Shown here piece after piece: positions 53,221 through 62,285 of a DNA stretch of 64,000 nucleotides. Below the pieces are notes generated by a model. That model ran no database searches. It was given only the letters and a program-made list of their open reading frames with translations, and was not told where the DNA came from. The position numbers were made by a program, and so were the translations under genes. How positions within the stretch are numbered: the stretch's first letter is position 1; each line of letters opens with the position of its first letter. This stretch comes from DATKWD01 sp963704815 (GTDB taxonomy: Bacteria > Actinomycetota > Acidimicrobiia > Acidimicrobiales > Salinilacustritrichaceae). The stretch is taken from contig CAVPHU010000001.1 of NCBI GenBank assembly GCA_963704815.1, forward strand, positions 682,001 through 746,000, written 5' to 3'.

Positions 53221-56050
53221 TCAGCTGCAGCCGCTGGTGCTGCCGCAGGTGGGGCAGGCGTGGCAGCTGCCGGCTCGCATCATCTGGACGCCACAGGTCA
53301 TGCACATGGGCGCATCGACCGCACGGGTCTGCTGTGGAATCGGCGGAGCCGGAGCCTTCGACGCCTCGTCGGCCAGGTCGAGGAGGGTGGTCGCGGACTC
53401 GATGCTCGGAGGGTCGGCCGGGATCTCGGTGCCCTGACGGTTCTCGGCCACGGTCTCCTCGACCCCGGGGAGCGTGGGCTGGCTGCGCTCGTCGATGGTG
53501 AGGATGTTGAGTTCGGCTCGCTCCTCGAAGCTGAGGTAGTCGACCGCGAGGCGGCGGAAGATGTAGTCGATGATGCTGCTGGCGAAGCGGATGTCGGGAT
53601 CGTCGGTCATACCGGCCGGCTCGAACCGCAGGTTGGTGAAGGTCTCGACGTACGCCCGCAGCGGTACCCCGAACTGGAGGCCGTAGCTCACCGAGATGGC
53701 GAGCGCGTCCATGATGCCGGCGAGGGTCGAACCCTGCTTCGACACGTTCATCCAGATCTCGCCGGGGCGGCCGTCCTCGTATTGGCCGACGGTCACGAAG
53801 CCCTTGCAGTCGGCGACCCGGAACTCGAAGGTCCGGCTCGTGCGATTGCGGGGCAGCTTCTGGCGGGTCGGCTCCTTGACGACGATCTTCTCGACGATCT
53901 TCTCGACCACCTCGGCCGGTGAGGCACCGCCGGCCGCGGCGGCGATCTCGGCCTCCTCGGCGTCGGTCTTGGCCGTGGCGAGCGGCTGGCCCACCTTGCA
54001 GTTGTCGCGGTAGATGGCGACGGCCTTCACGCCGAGCTTCCAGGCATCCATGTGGAGCGCCTCGACGTCTTCGACGCTCACGTCCTCGGGCATGTTGACC
54101 GTCTTGGAGATGGCACCCGAGATGAAGGGCTGCACCGCGCCCATCATCTTCACGTGACCCGAGTAGTGGATGACGTTGTCGCCCATCGAGCAGGCGAACA
54201 CCTCGACGTGGTCGGCGGCCAGGTGGGGGGCGCCGAGAATCGTCTTGTGCTCGTCGATGTAGCCGATGATCTCGGCGATCTGGGCGTCCTCGTAGCCGAG
54301 GTTGCGCAGGGCGCGGGGCACGGTCTGGTTGACGATCTGCATCGTCCCGCCGCCCACCAGGGTCTTGACCTTGCACAGCCCGAGGTCGGGCTCGACGCCG
54401 GTCGTGTCGCAGTCCATCATCAAGCCGATGGTGCCGGTGGGTGCGAGCACGCTCGCCTGGCTGTTGCGCACGCCCGCCGTCTCGGCCAGATCGGTGGTCT
54501 CGTCCCAGCACCGTCGGGCTTGGCTCATCAGCTCGGCAGGGACGAGTTCCTCGTCGATGTCGGCGGCTGCGGCCTGATGCTGCCCGAGGACGCGGAGCAT
54601 GTGCTCGCGATTCTCGGCGAATCCGGCGAAGGGGCCCATTCGTGAGGCCGTCTTGGCCGAGGTCAGGTAGGCGTGGCCGGTCATCAGCGACGTGATGGCG
54701 GCGGCGTAGGCCCGGCCCGCCTCGCTGTCGTAGGGAAGCCCGAGCGCCATCAGCGTCGCTCCCAGGTTGGCGTAGCCGATGCCGAGCTGACGGAACCGGC
54801 GAGAGGTCTCGCCGATGGGCTCGGTCGGGTAGTCGGCCCGGCCCACGAGGATCTCCTGCCCGGTGAACACGACCTCGACCGCGTGCTTGAACCCCTCGGT
54901 GTCGAACGTGTCGTCGTCCCCGAGAAACTTCAGCAGGTTGATCGATGCCAGGTTGCAGGCCGAGTTGTCGAGGTGCATGTACTCCGAGCACGGGTTGGAT
55001 CCGTTGATCCGGCCGGTGTTGGCCGCGGTGTGCCACCGGTTGATCGTCGTGTCGAACTGCATCCCCGGGTCGGCGCACTCCCAGGTGGCCTGCGAGAGCT
55101 GGCGCATGAGGTCACGGGCGCGCACCGACCGAACGGTCTCGCCGCTCGTGCGTGCCGTCAGGTTCCAGTCGGCATCGTCGACGACGGCCTGCATGAACTC
55201 GTCGGTCACGCGCACCGAGTTGTTGGCGTTCTGGTACTGGACCGATGCCATGTCGGAGCCATCGAGGCTCATGTCGAAGCCTGCGGCCTCGAGCACCCGG
55301 ATCTTGCGCTCCTCGCGCGACTTGCACCAGATGAACTCCTCGATGTCGGGATGATCGACGTCGAGGATGACCATCTTGGCGGCCCGACGGGTCTTGCCGC
55401 CGGACTTGATGGTGCCGGCGCTGGCGTCGGCACCGCGCATGAAGCTCACCGGGCCCGATGCCGTGCCGCCACCCTTGAGCAGCTCCTTGGAGGACCGGAT
55501 GCCGCGACAGGTTGACCCCGGCTCCCGATCCGCCCTTGAAGATCGTGCCCTCTTCGGCGTACCAGTTGAGGATCGAGTCCATGGCGTCGTCGACCGACAG
55601 GATGAAGCAGGCGCTGGCCTGCTGCGGAACGCCGGGGACGCCGATGTTGAACCACACCGGCGAGTTGAAGGCGGCCTTCTGGGTGACCATCAGGTGCTTG
55701 AGCTCGGCGCGGAAGGTCTCGGCCTCGTCCTCGTCGACGAAGTACCCGCCGCTGACGCCCCATTCGGTGATGGTGTCGCACACGCGGTCGACGACCTGCT
55801 TGAGCGATTGCTCGCGCTCCTCGGTGCCGGGGGTGCCGCGGAAGTACTTCTGGGCCACGATGTTGGTGGCGTTGAGCGACCACGTGGTCGGGAACTCGAC
55901 CCCGAGTTGCTCGAACGCGACCGATCCGTCGCGGTAGTTCGTGATCCGAGCATCGCGGCGTTCCCACTCGAGTTCGTCGTAGGGGTGGACGCCCTCGGTC
56001 GTGAAGTGGCGGCGGATGCCGATGCCGGCCTGGGAGGGTGCGATGGCCAT
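53221..56050 (-). CDS. nrdJ: adenosylcobalamin-dependent ribonucleotide reductase, frame broken by one base
   Basis: About 942 residues if the extra C at 55501 is dropped (GAGVNLSR then IRSSKELLKGGG). Class II RNR: FNSPVWFNIGVP, SACFILSVDDAMDSIL, GSNPCSEYMHLDNSACNLASIN (active-site Cys and N/E) and APTGTIGLMMDCDTTGVEPD. The C-terminus has the CMTCGVQMM / CHACPTCG zinc-like tail used for redox recycling. Reduces ribonucleotides without oxygen, using B12. ATG 56050 is preceded by AGAGGCAA. Candidate NrdR boxes lie upstream and nrdR is encoded 3.5 kb away. Such an essential gene is unlikely to be truly broken. Confidence 0.92.
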
Positions 56051-56109
56051 TGGGTTGCCTCTGTTCGTGTCGTCGGTGCCGTCGGTCGGGGGAGCGGACC
56101 TGATTGCAT

Positions 56110-56167
56110 CCACAAGGTCTTGTGGTTCCCGACGAGTGCGTCGGTCCCCCACCACAAGATGTGGGGT
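56110..56167 (-). promoter_or_regulatory. candidate NrdR box pair upstream of nrdJ
   Basis: Box 1 at 56110-56125 (CCACAAGGTCTTGTGG) is a perfect 7-2-7 palindrome; box 2 at 56152-56167 (CCACAAGATGTGGGGT) shares its left half. Their centres are 42 bp apart, four helical turns, as is usual for paired NrdR sites. Box 2 covers the predicted transcription start. Confidence 0.65.
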
Positions 56168-56169
56168 GC

Positions 56170-56199
56170 ATTACAGCATTGAAATTACATGCGTGTCAA
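56170..56199 (-). promoter_or_regulatory. sigma-70-type promoter of nrdJ
   Basis: On the minus strand TTGACA (56194-56199) and TGTAAT (56170-56175) are separated by 18 bp. The predicted start near 56163 leaves a leader of about 113 nt. This is the best consensus promoter in the window; the leader is too short for a cobalamin riboswitch. Confidence 0.75.
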
Positions 56200-56477
56200 C
56201 GGCCGGCGAAACACGAACGAGCAGGTCAGAGGTCGTTCGCGAAATCTCGCACACGCGACGCGCACATCGCGAATCCCTCATGGGATCGGTTCAGCCCACC
56301 ACAGACCTGAAGAACCACTTCCGGACTATTCCGCTCCCTCGGTTCCGCCAGCCGTTGCCACAACGGTCGAACGTAGACACCCGAGCCTGTGGATCGCCAG
56401 AGGATGACCCTGTGAATTTCAGGTGGATTTCCACTGGACAGCGCGGGTCCCGGTCCACAGGTCTGTGGAGGAGCGCC
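56200..56477. other. 278-bp intergenic region with 7-2-7 palindrome
   Basis: No gene seen. It contains TCCACAG-GT-CTGTGGA at 56454-56469, centred on the same AGGTCT as NrdR box 1, just after the stop of the molybdopterin enzyme. It may be a terminator hairpin (no U-tract) or a third regulator site. Confidence 0.5.
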
Positions 56478-58718
56478 TCAGGTCCGGGCGATCGAGACCG
56501 GGATGCCGTTGAGGGCGGCGGTGCCCGAGATCGGGTCGAACCGGTGATCGTCGGTCAGCACGTTCGAGTTCACGCCGGCATGCTCGGCGGCGACCGCCAG
56601 CTCCGCCCCCGCGACCCCGTGACCCCAGCCGTGGGGCAGGCTCACCACACCCGGGGCGATGCCGTCGGTGATCTCGGCCGGCGCGATGACGGACCCGACC
56701 CTCGACGCCACGCGGACGGCATCGCCGGGGTCGAGGTCGAGGGCGGCCGCGTCGTCGGGATGGATCTGCAACGTGCAGCGCGGCCTGCCCTTCACCAGCA
56801 CCTCGATGTTGTGCATCCACGAGTTGTTGGACCGGACGTGGCGCCGCCCCACGAGCACGAACGGCTCGGCGTCGGCCGAGGCCAGTCGCTCGCGGAGACG
56901 GTCGAGGTCGGCGACGAGCACGTCCGGGGCGACGTCGATCAGGCCGTCGGGTGATCGGAGCGCCTCGGGCAGGCGCGGCTCGAGCGGCCCGAGGTCGATG
57001 CCGTGGGGGTGGTCGAGCAGCGCGTCGAGGGACAGACCGTCCGGACGTGCGCCGAAACCGTCGCCGTAGGGCCCGGTGCGCAGCATGAAGTCGAGGATGC
57101 GCTCGGGGCCGCGCCGCACCGCGAGGGCCTCGAGAATCTCGTCGGGCTCACGGCCGAAGACCGCAGCGTGCTCGTCGCCGACCGCCCGCTCGACCATCGA
57201 GGTGATCATGGCCTCGTCGACCATTGCGGGATCGCCGTCGGGTCCGAGGCCCTGGAACAGCAGCGCCAACCGGGCGAAGATCTCCCACTCGTCGAGCTGA
57301 CCCTCGTCGAGCGGCAGCACGGGCGGGCTGTAGTTCGCCACGTTGCGCAGGGCGAGTTGCAGCAACGCGATGTCGTAGTGGCCCTTCTGGAGCGCACTCG
57401 GTGCCGGGAGCACCACATCGGCATGCCGCGTCGTCTCGTTGAGGTAGATGTCGACCGCCACCATGAAGTCGAGTCGGCCCAGGGCCGCATCGAGCCGCTC
57501 GCTGTTGGGGGTCGAGAGCACCGGGTTCCCGGCGACGCACACCAGGGCGCGGACCCGGTCGTCGCCTTCGGTGTCGATCTCCTCGGCCAGGGCCACCACG
57601 GGGAACTCGCCCAGCGTCTCGGGGAGCTCGCGCACCCTCGTCGTCCGGCGATGGAGCTTGAGCCCCCGACCGAATCGGCCCGGCCCCCGGGTGTTGGCGG
57701 CACCCGCGGCAGCCTTGGTGAACATCGCTCCACCGGGACGGTCGAGATTGCCCGTCACCAGATTGACGACGTCGACCAGCCATGACGCCGTGGTCCCGAA
57801 CTCGGTGGTCGTCGTCCCGATCCGGCCGTAGACGCAGGCCGTGGGTGCGGCCGCGAGCTCGTGGGCGGAGCGCCGCACCACGTCGGGGGCGATGCCGGTG
57901 ACCGCGGCGGTGGCCTCGGGCGAGAACCCGGCGACGACCTGGTCGAGGTCGTCGATCCCCCGTGCGTACTCGCCGACCGAACCGAGGTCGACGAGGTCGT
58001 CGGTCACCAGCACGTGGAGGATCGATGCCAGGAAGAACGCGTCGCCCGCCGGACGGATGGCGAGGTGTTCGGACGCGAGCTCGGCGGTCTCGCTCCGCCG
58101 GGGGTCGACGACCACGAGCTTGCCGCCGCGGGACAGCAACGCCTCGAGCCGTCCCGGCCAGTCGGGAGCGGTGGCCAGGCTGCCGTTGGATGCAAGCGGG
58201 TTGGCACCCAGGATCATGAGGTGATCGGTGCGATCGATGTCGGGGACCGGCAGGGTGAGCACGTTGCCGAACATCAGCCCGGCCGAGATCTCCTTGGGTC
58301 GCTGATCGACGGTGCTGGCCGAGAAGAGGTTCGTCGAGCCGAGGCCCTTGATGAGGGCACGGTTGTAGAGGAGCCCGGCGAGGTTGTGGGCGTTCGGATT
58401 GCCGACGTACACCGCTGCGGCATCGCGCCCGTGCTCGTCGAGCACGGGCAGCAGGCCCGCCTCGATGGCCGCGAACGCTTCGTCCCAGCTCACCTCGACG
58501 AACCCGCCGTCGCGCTTCACCAGCGGGCTCGTGACCCGGTCGGGGTCGGCATGGAGCGCTTTGAGCGTCGAGCCCTTCGGGCAGATGAAGCCGCGGCTGA
58601 ACACGTCGAGGCGGTCGCCGCGAATTCGCCGGACCTCCTCGTCGACCAACTCGATCTCGAGGCCACACCCGGCCTCGCACAGTGGGCAGGTCCGGAAGGC
58701 CGTGCGCTCGTTCGTCAT
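56478..58718 (-). CDS. molybdopterin bis-MGD oxidoreductase
   Basis: 746 residues from ATG 58718 (ATGs at 58727 and 58745 are alternatives). N-terminal [4Fe-4S] motif CPLCEAGCGLEIEL...GFICPKG, MGD-binding GANPLASNGSLA, PRRSETAELA and VAGNPVLSTPNSERLDAAL, C-terminal molydop_binding beta-barrel (LQIHPDDAAALDLDPGDAVRVAS). The metal-ligand loop reads SASTVDQRPKEIS with no Cys or Sec, so it is not a classical formate dehydrogenase or Nap; Ser or Asp ligation is possible. Substrate unknown. Confidence 0.85.
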   Translation of the reverse strand: MTNERTAFRTCPLCEAGCGLEIELVDEEVRRIRGDRLDVFSRGFICPKGSTLKALHADPDRVTSPLVKRDGGFVEVSWDEAFAAIEAGLLPVLDEHGRDAAAVYVGNPNAHNLAGLLYNRALIKGLGSTNLFSASTVDQRPKEISAGLMFGNVLTLPVPDIDRTDHLMILGANPLASNGSLATAPDWPGRLEALLSRGGKLVVVDPRRSETAELASEHLAIRPAGDAFFLASILHVLVTDDLVDLGSVGEYARGIDDLDQVVAGFSPEATAAVTGIAPDVVRRSAHELAAAPTACVYGRIGTTTTEFGTTASWLVDVVNLVTGNLDRPGGAMFTKAAAGAANTRGPGRFGRGLKLHRRTTRVRELPETLGEFPVVALAEEIDTEGDDRVRALVCVAGNPVLSTPNSERLDAALGRLDFMVAVDIYLNETTRHADVVLPAPSALQKGHYDIALLQLALRNVANYSPPVLPLDEGQLDEWEIFARLALLFQGLGPDGDPAMVDEAMITSMVERAVGDEHAAVFGREPDEILEALAVRRGPERILDFMLRTGPYGDGFGARPDGLSLDALLDHPHGIDLGPLEPRLPEALRSPDGLIDVAPDVLVADLDRLRERLASADAEPFVLVGRRHVRSNNSWMHNIEVLVKGRPRCTLQIHPDDAAALDLDPGDAVRVASRVGSVIAPAEITDGIAPGVVSLPHGWGHGVAGAELAVAAEHAGVNSNVLTDDHRFDPISGTAALNGIPVSIART

Positions 58719-58749
58719 CGTCTCCATCGTGTCACGGCCGGTCATCGTG

Positions 58750-59499
58750 TCACGGCCGGACCGGTGCGCGGACGTACCGGCAGCACAGGTCGCCGCCGAG
58801 TTCGAGCACGTGCGCGAGGTCGAACGCCGACCTCACCGCCTCGCCGCCGTCCGCGAGCCGAGCGGCCTCGCCCGCCACCATCGTGGGAGCGATGGTGACG
58901 CAGACCTCGTCGATCAGATCGGCGGCGACGAGTTGGCCGTTGAGGCTGGGTCCGCCCTCGACCAGGACCACCTCGGTCCCGAGCCGGCCGAGCTCGGACA
59001 GCGCACGGTCCATGTGCACCGTGTCGGACCCGGCGAACACGACCTCGGCACCGGCGGCCCGGACCGCCGCCAGACGGTCGGCATCGGCGCGCTCGGCGGT
59101 GACGATGATCGGGGGTCGTTCGGCCTCGCGAAACAGCGGTGCGGTCGGATCGAGGTCGACCGAGCCGGTCACGATCGCCAGGCCGGGGACCTCGGTCTGA
59201 CCTCGCGCCCGGCGCACGGCGCGGACCTCGTCGGTGGGGCGGGGCGGGCCGTAGCCCTCGGCGCGCACGGTGCCCGCCGCCACCAGGATCACGTCGGGAA
59301 CCGCTCGGACCGCACGAAAGGCGGCCCGGTCGCCCTCACCCCCGAGCCCACCGGACACGCCGTCGACGGCGGTGGCGCCATCGATGCTGGCCACCATGTT
59401 GAGCAGCACCCACGGTCGCCCCTCGGGCGCCTGCCGATCGACGTCGTAGGCCTCGATCGGGTCGACCTCGGCCAACGGGCCGGGGAGGAGTCGGCGCAT
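58750..59499 (-). CDS. RibD C-terminal-like pyrimidine reductase family protein
   Basis: 249 residues. VLLNMVASIDGATAVDG, VILVAAGTVRAEGYGPPRP and VLVEGGPSLNGQLVAADLIDE are the RibD/DHFR-like reductase core. No deaminase domain is present, so it is a standalone reductase: either riboflavin-pathway or one of the many F420/NADPH-type homologues in actinobacteria. It precedes the molybdopterin gene with an 18-bp tandem duplication at the junction. Confidence 0.85.
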   Translation of the reverse strand: MRRLLPGPLAEVDPIEAYDVDRQAPEGRPWVLLNMVASIDGATAVDGVSGGLGGEGDRAAFRAVRAVPDVILVAAGTVRAEGYGPPRPTDEVRAVRRARGQTEVPGLAIVTGSVDLDPTAPLFREAERPPIIVTAERADADRLAAVRAAGAEVVFAGSDTVHMDRALSELGRLGTEVVLVEGGPSLNGQLVAADLIDEVCVTIAPTMVAGEAARLADGGEAVRSAFDLAHVLELGGDLCCRYVRAPVRP

Positions 59500-59534
59500 G
59501 ACCGGGACCGTAGCGGTGGCTGCGACGGTTTCGT

Positions 59535-59999
59535 TCAGGTCTTGGGGGCGGTGCGCTTGGCGAGCTCGTTGATCTCGTCGGTGAAGTCGGCGATGTCGTC
59601 GAAACCCTTGTAGACGCTGGCGAACCGCAGCGCGGCGACACCATCGAGGTCGGCCAGTCGTTCGAGCACCGCCCGCCCGACCGCCTCGCTCGGCACCTCG
59701 CCCCCGGCGAGGCGGAGTTCGTCCTCGACCCGGTCGACGAGGTCCTCGATCGCGTCGGAATCGATGTCGCGACCCTTCGCCGCCAGCGAGACGCCGACCG
59801 CGACCTTCGAGCGGTCGTAGGGCTCACTCCGGCCACCCCGTTTCAGGATGACGACCGGGGCCTCCTCGATTCGTTCGAACGTCGTGAACCTGCGCCGGCA
59901 CCCGAGGCACTCGCGGCGGCGGCGGATGGCGGTGGCGTCGTCGGAGGATCGGGAATCGATCACCTTGTCGTTCTGGTCTCCACACGCCGGGCACCGCAC
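59535..59999 (-). CDS. nrdR: transcriptional repressor NrdR
   Basis: 154 residues from GTG 59999. Zinc finger CPACGDQNDKV...CLGCRRRFTTFER, then an ATP-cone (VVILKRGGRSEPYDRSKV, ALRFASVYKGFDDIADF). It senses dATP/ATP and represses ribonucleotide reductase genes; the likely target nrdJ is in the same window. The order nrdR - LysM gene - (divergent) lexA is the same as Rv2718c-Rv2720 in M. tuberculosis. Confidence 0.95.
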   Translation of the reverse strand: MRCPACGDQNDKVIDSRSSDDATAIRRRRECLGCRRRFTTFERIEEAPVVILKRGGRSEPYDRSKVAVGVSLAAKGRDIDSDAIEDLVDRVEDELRLAGGEVPSEAVGRAVLERLADLDGVAALRFASVYKGFDDIADFTDEINELAKRTAPKT

Positions 60000-60022
60000 G
60001 GCCGCGACGGTAACGGCCCGTA

Positions 60023-60388
60023 TCAGGGCAGGACGACCCGTTGACCGACGCTGATGGTGGCCGAGCCGTTGAGGTCGACCAGCGCGTCCACGACCGAACG
60101 GGGATCGGCGTCGGGGGCCACGGTGGCGGCGATGCTCCAGAGCGTGTCGCCCGGCTGCACGACATGGACCTCGGCCGTCGCTGCCGGATCGGCGCCTGCG
60201 GTGCGCGCGGCCCCTCGAGGAGTGGCCGACAGTGCACCGAAGGCGGCGTCGGCCAAGGTCGCCGCGAGCGCCAGGGCGAGGGTGAGTGCCACCAGGGCCG
60301 CCAACCGCCGGAGGGCGTAGGCCGGCCGGGCCGGGGGGACGAGACGCAGCCGGGTGACGGGCGGGCGGTGGGTGGAGATGGCAACCAT
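60023..60388 (-). CDS. LysM protein, YneA/Rv2719c-like SOS division inhibitor
   Basis: 121 residues. One transmembrane helix (LAALVALTLALALAATLADAAF) and a C-terminal LysM peptidoglycan-binding domain (VHVVQPGDTLWSIAATVAP...NGSATISVGQRVVLP). Its position divergent from lexA, facing an array of SOS boxes, matches the SOS cell-division suppressors YneA and Rv2719c. It would be induced by DNA damage and act in the cell envelope. Confidence 0.85.
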   Translation of the reverse strand: MVAISTHRPPVTRLRLVPPARPAYALRRLAALVALTLALALAATLADAAFGALSATPRGAARTAGADPAATAEVHVVQPGDTLWSIAATVAPDADPRSVVDALVDLNGSATISVGQRVVLP

Positions 60389-60433
60389 GCAGATCAGTGT
60401 CCTCAGGGGGTGTGACAGCTACGAGCGGAAATC

Positions 60434-60565
60434 GAACGGGTGTGCGTGGAACAGATGTTCGCCAAACGCATGTTCGTGACTCTGCCACGAACGCCTGTTC
60501 GAGGTCAAGGCGAACGAGTGTTTGCGTTCGCCACCGCCCGGTCGTAGAGTTGCGAACGCCTGTTC
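60434..60565. promoter_or_regulatory. array of LexA (SOS) boxes between LysM gene and lexA
   Basis: Three exact GAAC-N4-GTTC sites at 60449-60460, 60489-60500 and 60554-60565, and three one- or two-mismatch sites at 60434-60445, 60464-60475 and 60512-60523. A lexA promoter can be drawn with -35 TTTGCG (60522-60527) and -10 TAGAGT (60545-60550), overlapped and flanked by the last boxes; the others face the LysM gene. Confidence 0.85.
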
Positions 60566-60582
60566 GACCCCTAGGAGGCACC

Positions 60583-61215
60583 TTGCCCAGCGCCACTCCC
60601 ACCGCCCGCCAACGCGAGATTCTCGAGATGATCGAGAGCTATCTCCGTGAGCACGGCTACCCGCCGTCGGTGCGCGACATCGGCGAGGCCGTCGGCCTCA
60701 GCTCGCCCTCGACCGTGCACAGCCACCTCCAGACCCTCCAGCGTCTCGGCTTCCTCCAACGTGATCCCACCAAGCCCCGCGCCATCGAGGTCCACTTCGA
60801 CGAGAACTCGGGTGCGGCGTTCGAGCGCCGTCCCGCCCGCCACATCCCCCTCGTGGGCGAGGTGGCGGCGGGCACCGACGTCCTCGCCGAGGAGAACGTC
60901 GAGGAGCTCCTCCCGCTCCCGGTCGACTTCACCGGCGAGGGCGAGCTGTTCATGTTGAAGGTTCGGGGCGACTCGATGATCGATGCCGGCATCCTCGACG
61001 GCGACTACGTGATCTGTCGCACCGAGGCCACGGCCCGGGACGGCGAGATCGTCGTGGCCGGCATCCCTGGCGAGGAGGCAACGGTCAAGACGTTCCGTCG
61101 AGAGGGATCCGAGATCGTGCTCGTCCCCCACAACGAACGCCTCGAGCCGATGCGCTTCGCATCCGACGACGTGCAGATCTTCGGCAAGGTCGTCACCGTC
61201 ATCCGCAAGATGTGA
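60583..61215 (+). CDS. lexA: SOS repressor LexA
   Basis: 210 residues from TTG 60583, chosen because AGGAGG ends 4 nt before it and the winged-HTH domain starts directly (PTARQREILEMIESYLREHGYPPSVRDIG). Autocleavage site in VGEVAAGTDVLAEE (Ala-Gly), catalytic Ser in RGDSMIDAGILDGD and Lys in EATVKTF. Represses the SOS regulon; here likely itself, the LysM gene and the nuclease at 8 kb. Confidence 0.96.
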   Translation: MPSATPTARQREILEMIESYLREHGYPPSVRDIGEAVGLSSPSTVHSHLQTLQRLGFLQRDPTKPRAIEVHFDENSGAAFERRPARHIPLVGEVAAGTDVLAEENVEELLPLPVDFTGEGELFMLKVRGDSMIDAGILDGDYVICRTEATARDGEIVVAGIPGEEATVKTFRREGSEIVLVPHNERLEPMRFASDDVQIFGKVVTVIRKM

Positions 61216-61225
61216 ACCCGGGCGC

Positions 61226-62284
61226 TCAGCCCTCGACCACCGTGCGCAGCACGGCGGCGCAGCGGTCGAGCTGCTCGCGGCTGACCCGCTCGTCGCGGTG
61301 ATGGGCGACGGTCGAGTCCCCCGGTCCGAAGTTGACCGCCGGGACCCCGTGGGATGCGAGACGGGCCACGTCGGTCCAGCCCAGCTTGGCCCGGACCTCG
61401 AGGTCGTGCTGTTCGATCATCGAAGCGAGCACGGGGTGCCCGGTCGCGGGCGCAGCCGCCGGTGCGGCATCGACCAGGCTGATGGTGTCGTCAGGGCCCA
61501 GGGACGGTGCGAGCGTCGCTTCGACGTGGGCGAGGGCCTCGTCGATCGAGCGGTCGGGCGCGAACCGGTGATTGACGGTGAGCACCGCTGAGGGCGGGAC
61601 CATGTTGCCCGCCACACCACCGCTCACGAACACGGCCTGCATCGCCTCTCGAAACCGGCAGCCGTCGAGCTCGGGCCGGCGTTCCCGGTAGCTCGAGAGC
61701 ACCTCGAGCACCGGTGCCATCCGGTGGACCACGTTCGAGCCCATCCACGGCCGGGCTGAGTGCGACGCCGCCCCGGCGAAGGCGACCTCGACCCGGAGGG
61801 TCCCCTGACAACCGGCTTCGACGAAGCCGTCGGTCGGCTCGCCGACGATCGCCACATCGCCGTCCAACAGCTCGGGGGCCAGCTCGAAGAGCTGCGCCAG
61901 GCCGTTGTGCTCGGCCGCGATCTCCTCGGCCCGATAGATCACGTGGGTGACGTCGACGACCGGCTCGGGAACCTGACGGGCCAGATCGAGCATGACCGCC
62001 AGCGCGCCTTTCATGTCGGCACTGCCGATGCCCCACAGCACGTCACCGTCGATGCGGGCCCGGGCGTTGCCGTTGGGCACGACGGTGTCGCTGTGGCCGA
62101 CGAGGAGGACCCGGGTGGAGCGGCCAAGATCGGTCCGGGCCACCAGGTTGTCGCCGACCCGGTCGACGATGAGCCCCGGAACGTCCCGATAGGCCGCCTC
62201 GAGATGATCGACGAAGGCCGCCTCCTCGAGGCTGATCGAGGGGATGTCGACCAGCTCAGCGGTGGCGGCCAGCAGGTCGGTCAT
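61226..62284 (-). CDS. dapE: succinyl-diaminopimelate desuccinylase
   Basis: 352 residues from ATG 62284 (an ATG 12 nt upstream is in frame). M20 peptidase: LLVGHSDTVVPNG, GIGSADMKGALAVML, RAEEIAAEHNGL (catalytic EE) and GEPTDGFVEAGCQG. Removes succinate to give LL-diaminopimelate for lysine and peptidoglycan. One base separates it from dapD, so both are made from one mRNA. Confidence 0.92.
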   Translation of the reverse strand: MTDLLAATAELVDIPSISLEEAAFVDHLEAAYRDVPGLIVDRVGDNLVARTDLGRSTRVLLVGHSDTVVPNGNARARIDGDVLWGIGSADMKGALAVMLDLARQVPEPVVDVTHVIYRAEEIAAEHNGLAQLFELAPELLDGDVAIVGEPTDGFVEAGCQGTLRVEVAFAGAASHSARPWMGSNVVHRMAPVLEVLSSYRERRPELDGCRFREAMQAVFVSGGVAGNMVPPSAVLTVNHRFAPDRSIDEALAHVEATLAPSLGPDDTISLVDAAPAAAPATGHPVLASMIEQHDLEVRAKLGWTDVARLASHGVPAVNFGPGDSTVAHHRDERVSREQLDRCAAVLRTVVEG

Positions 62285-62285
62285 G

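Noticed and set aside
53150..55078. 642-codon minus-strand frame overlapping nrdJ in another frame
   Set aside because: Arg/Gly/His-rich out-of-frame translation of nrdJ.
56051..56163. Cobalamin riboswitch upstream of B12-dependent nrdJ
   Set aside because: The predicted leader is about 113 nt and I see no B12-box-like conserved core; NrdR boxes explain regulation better.
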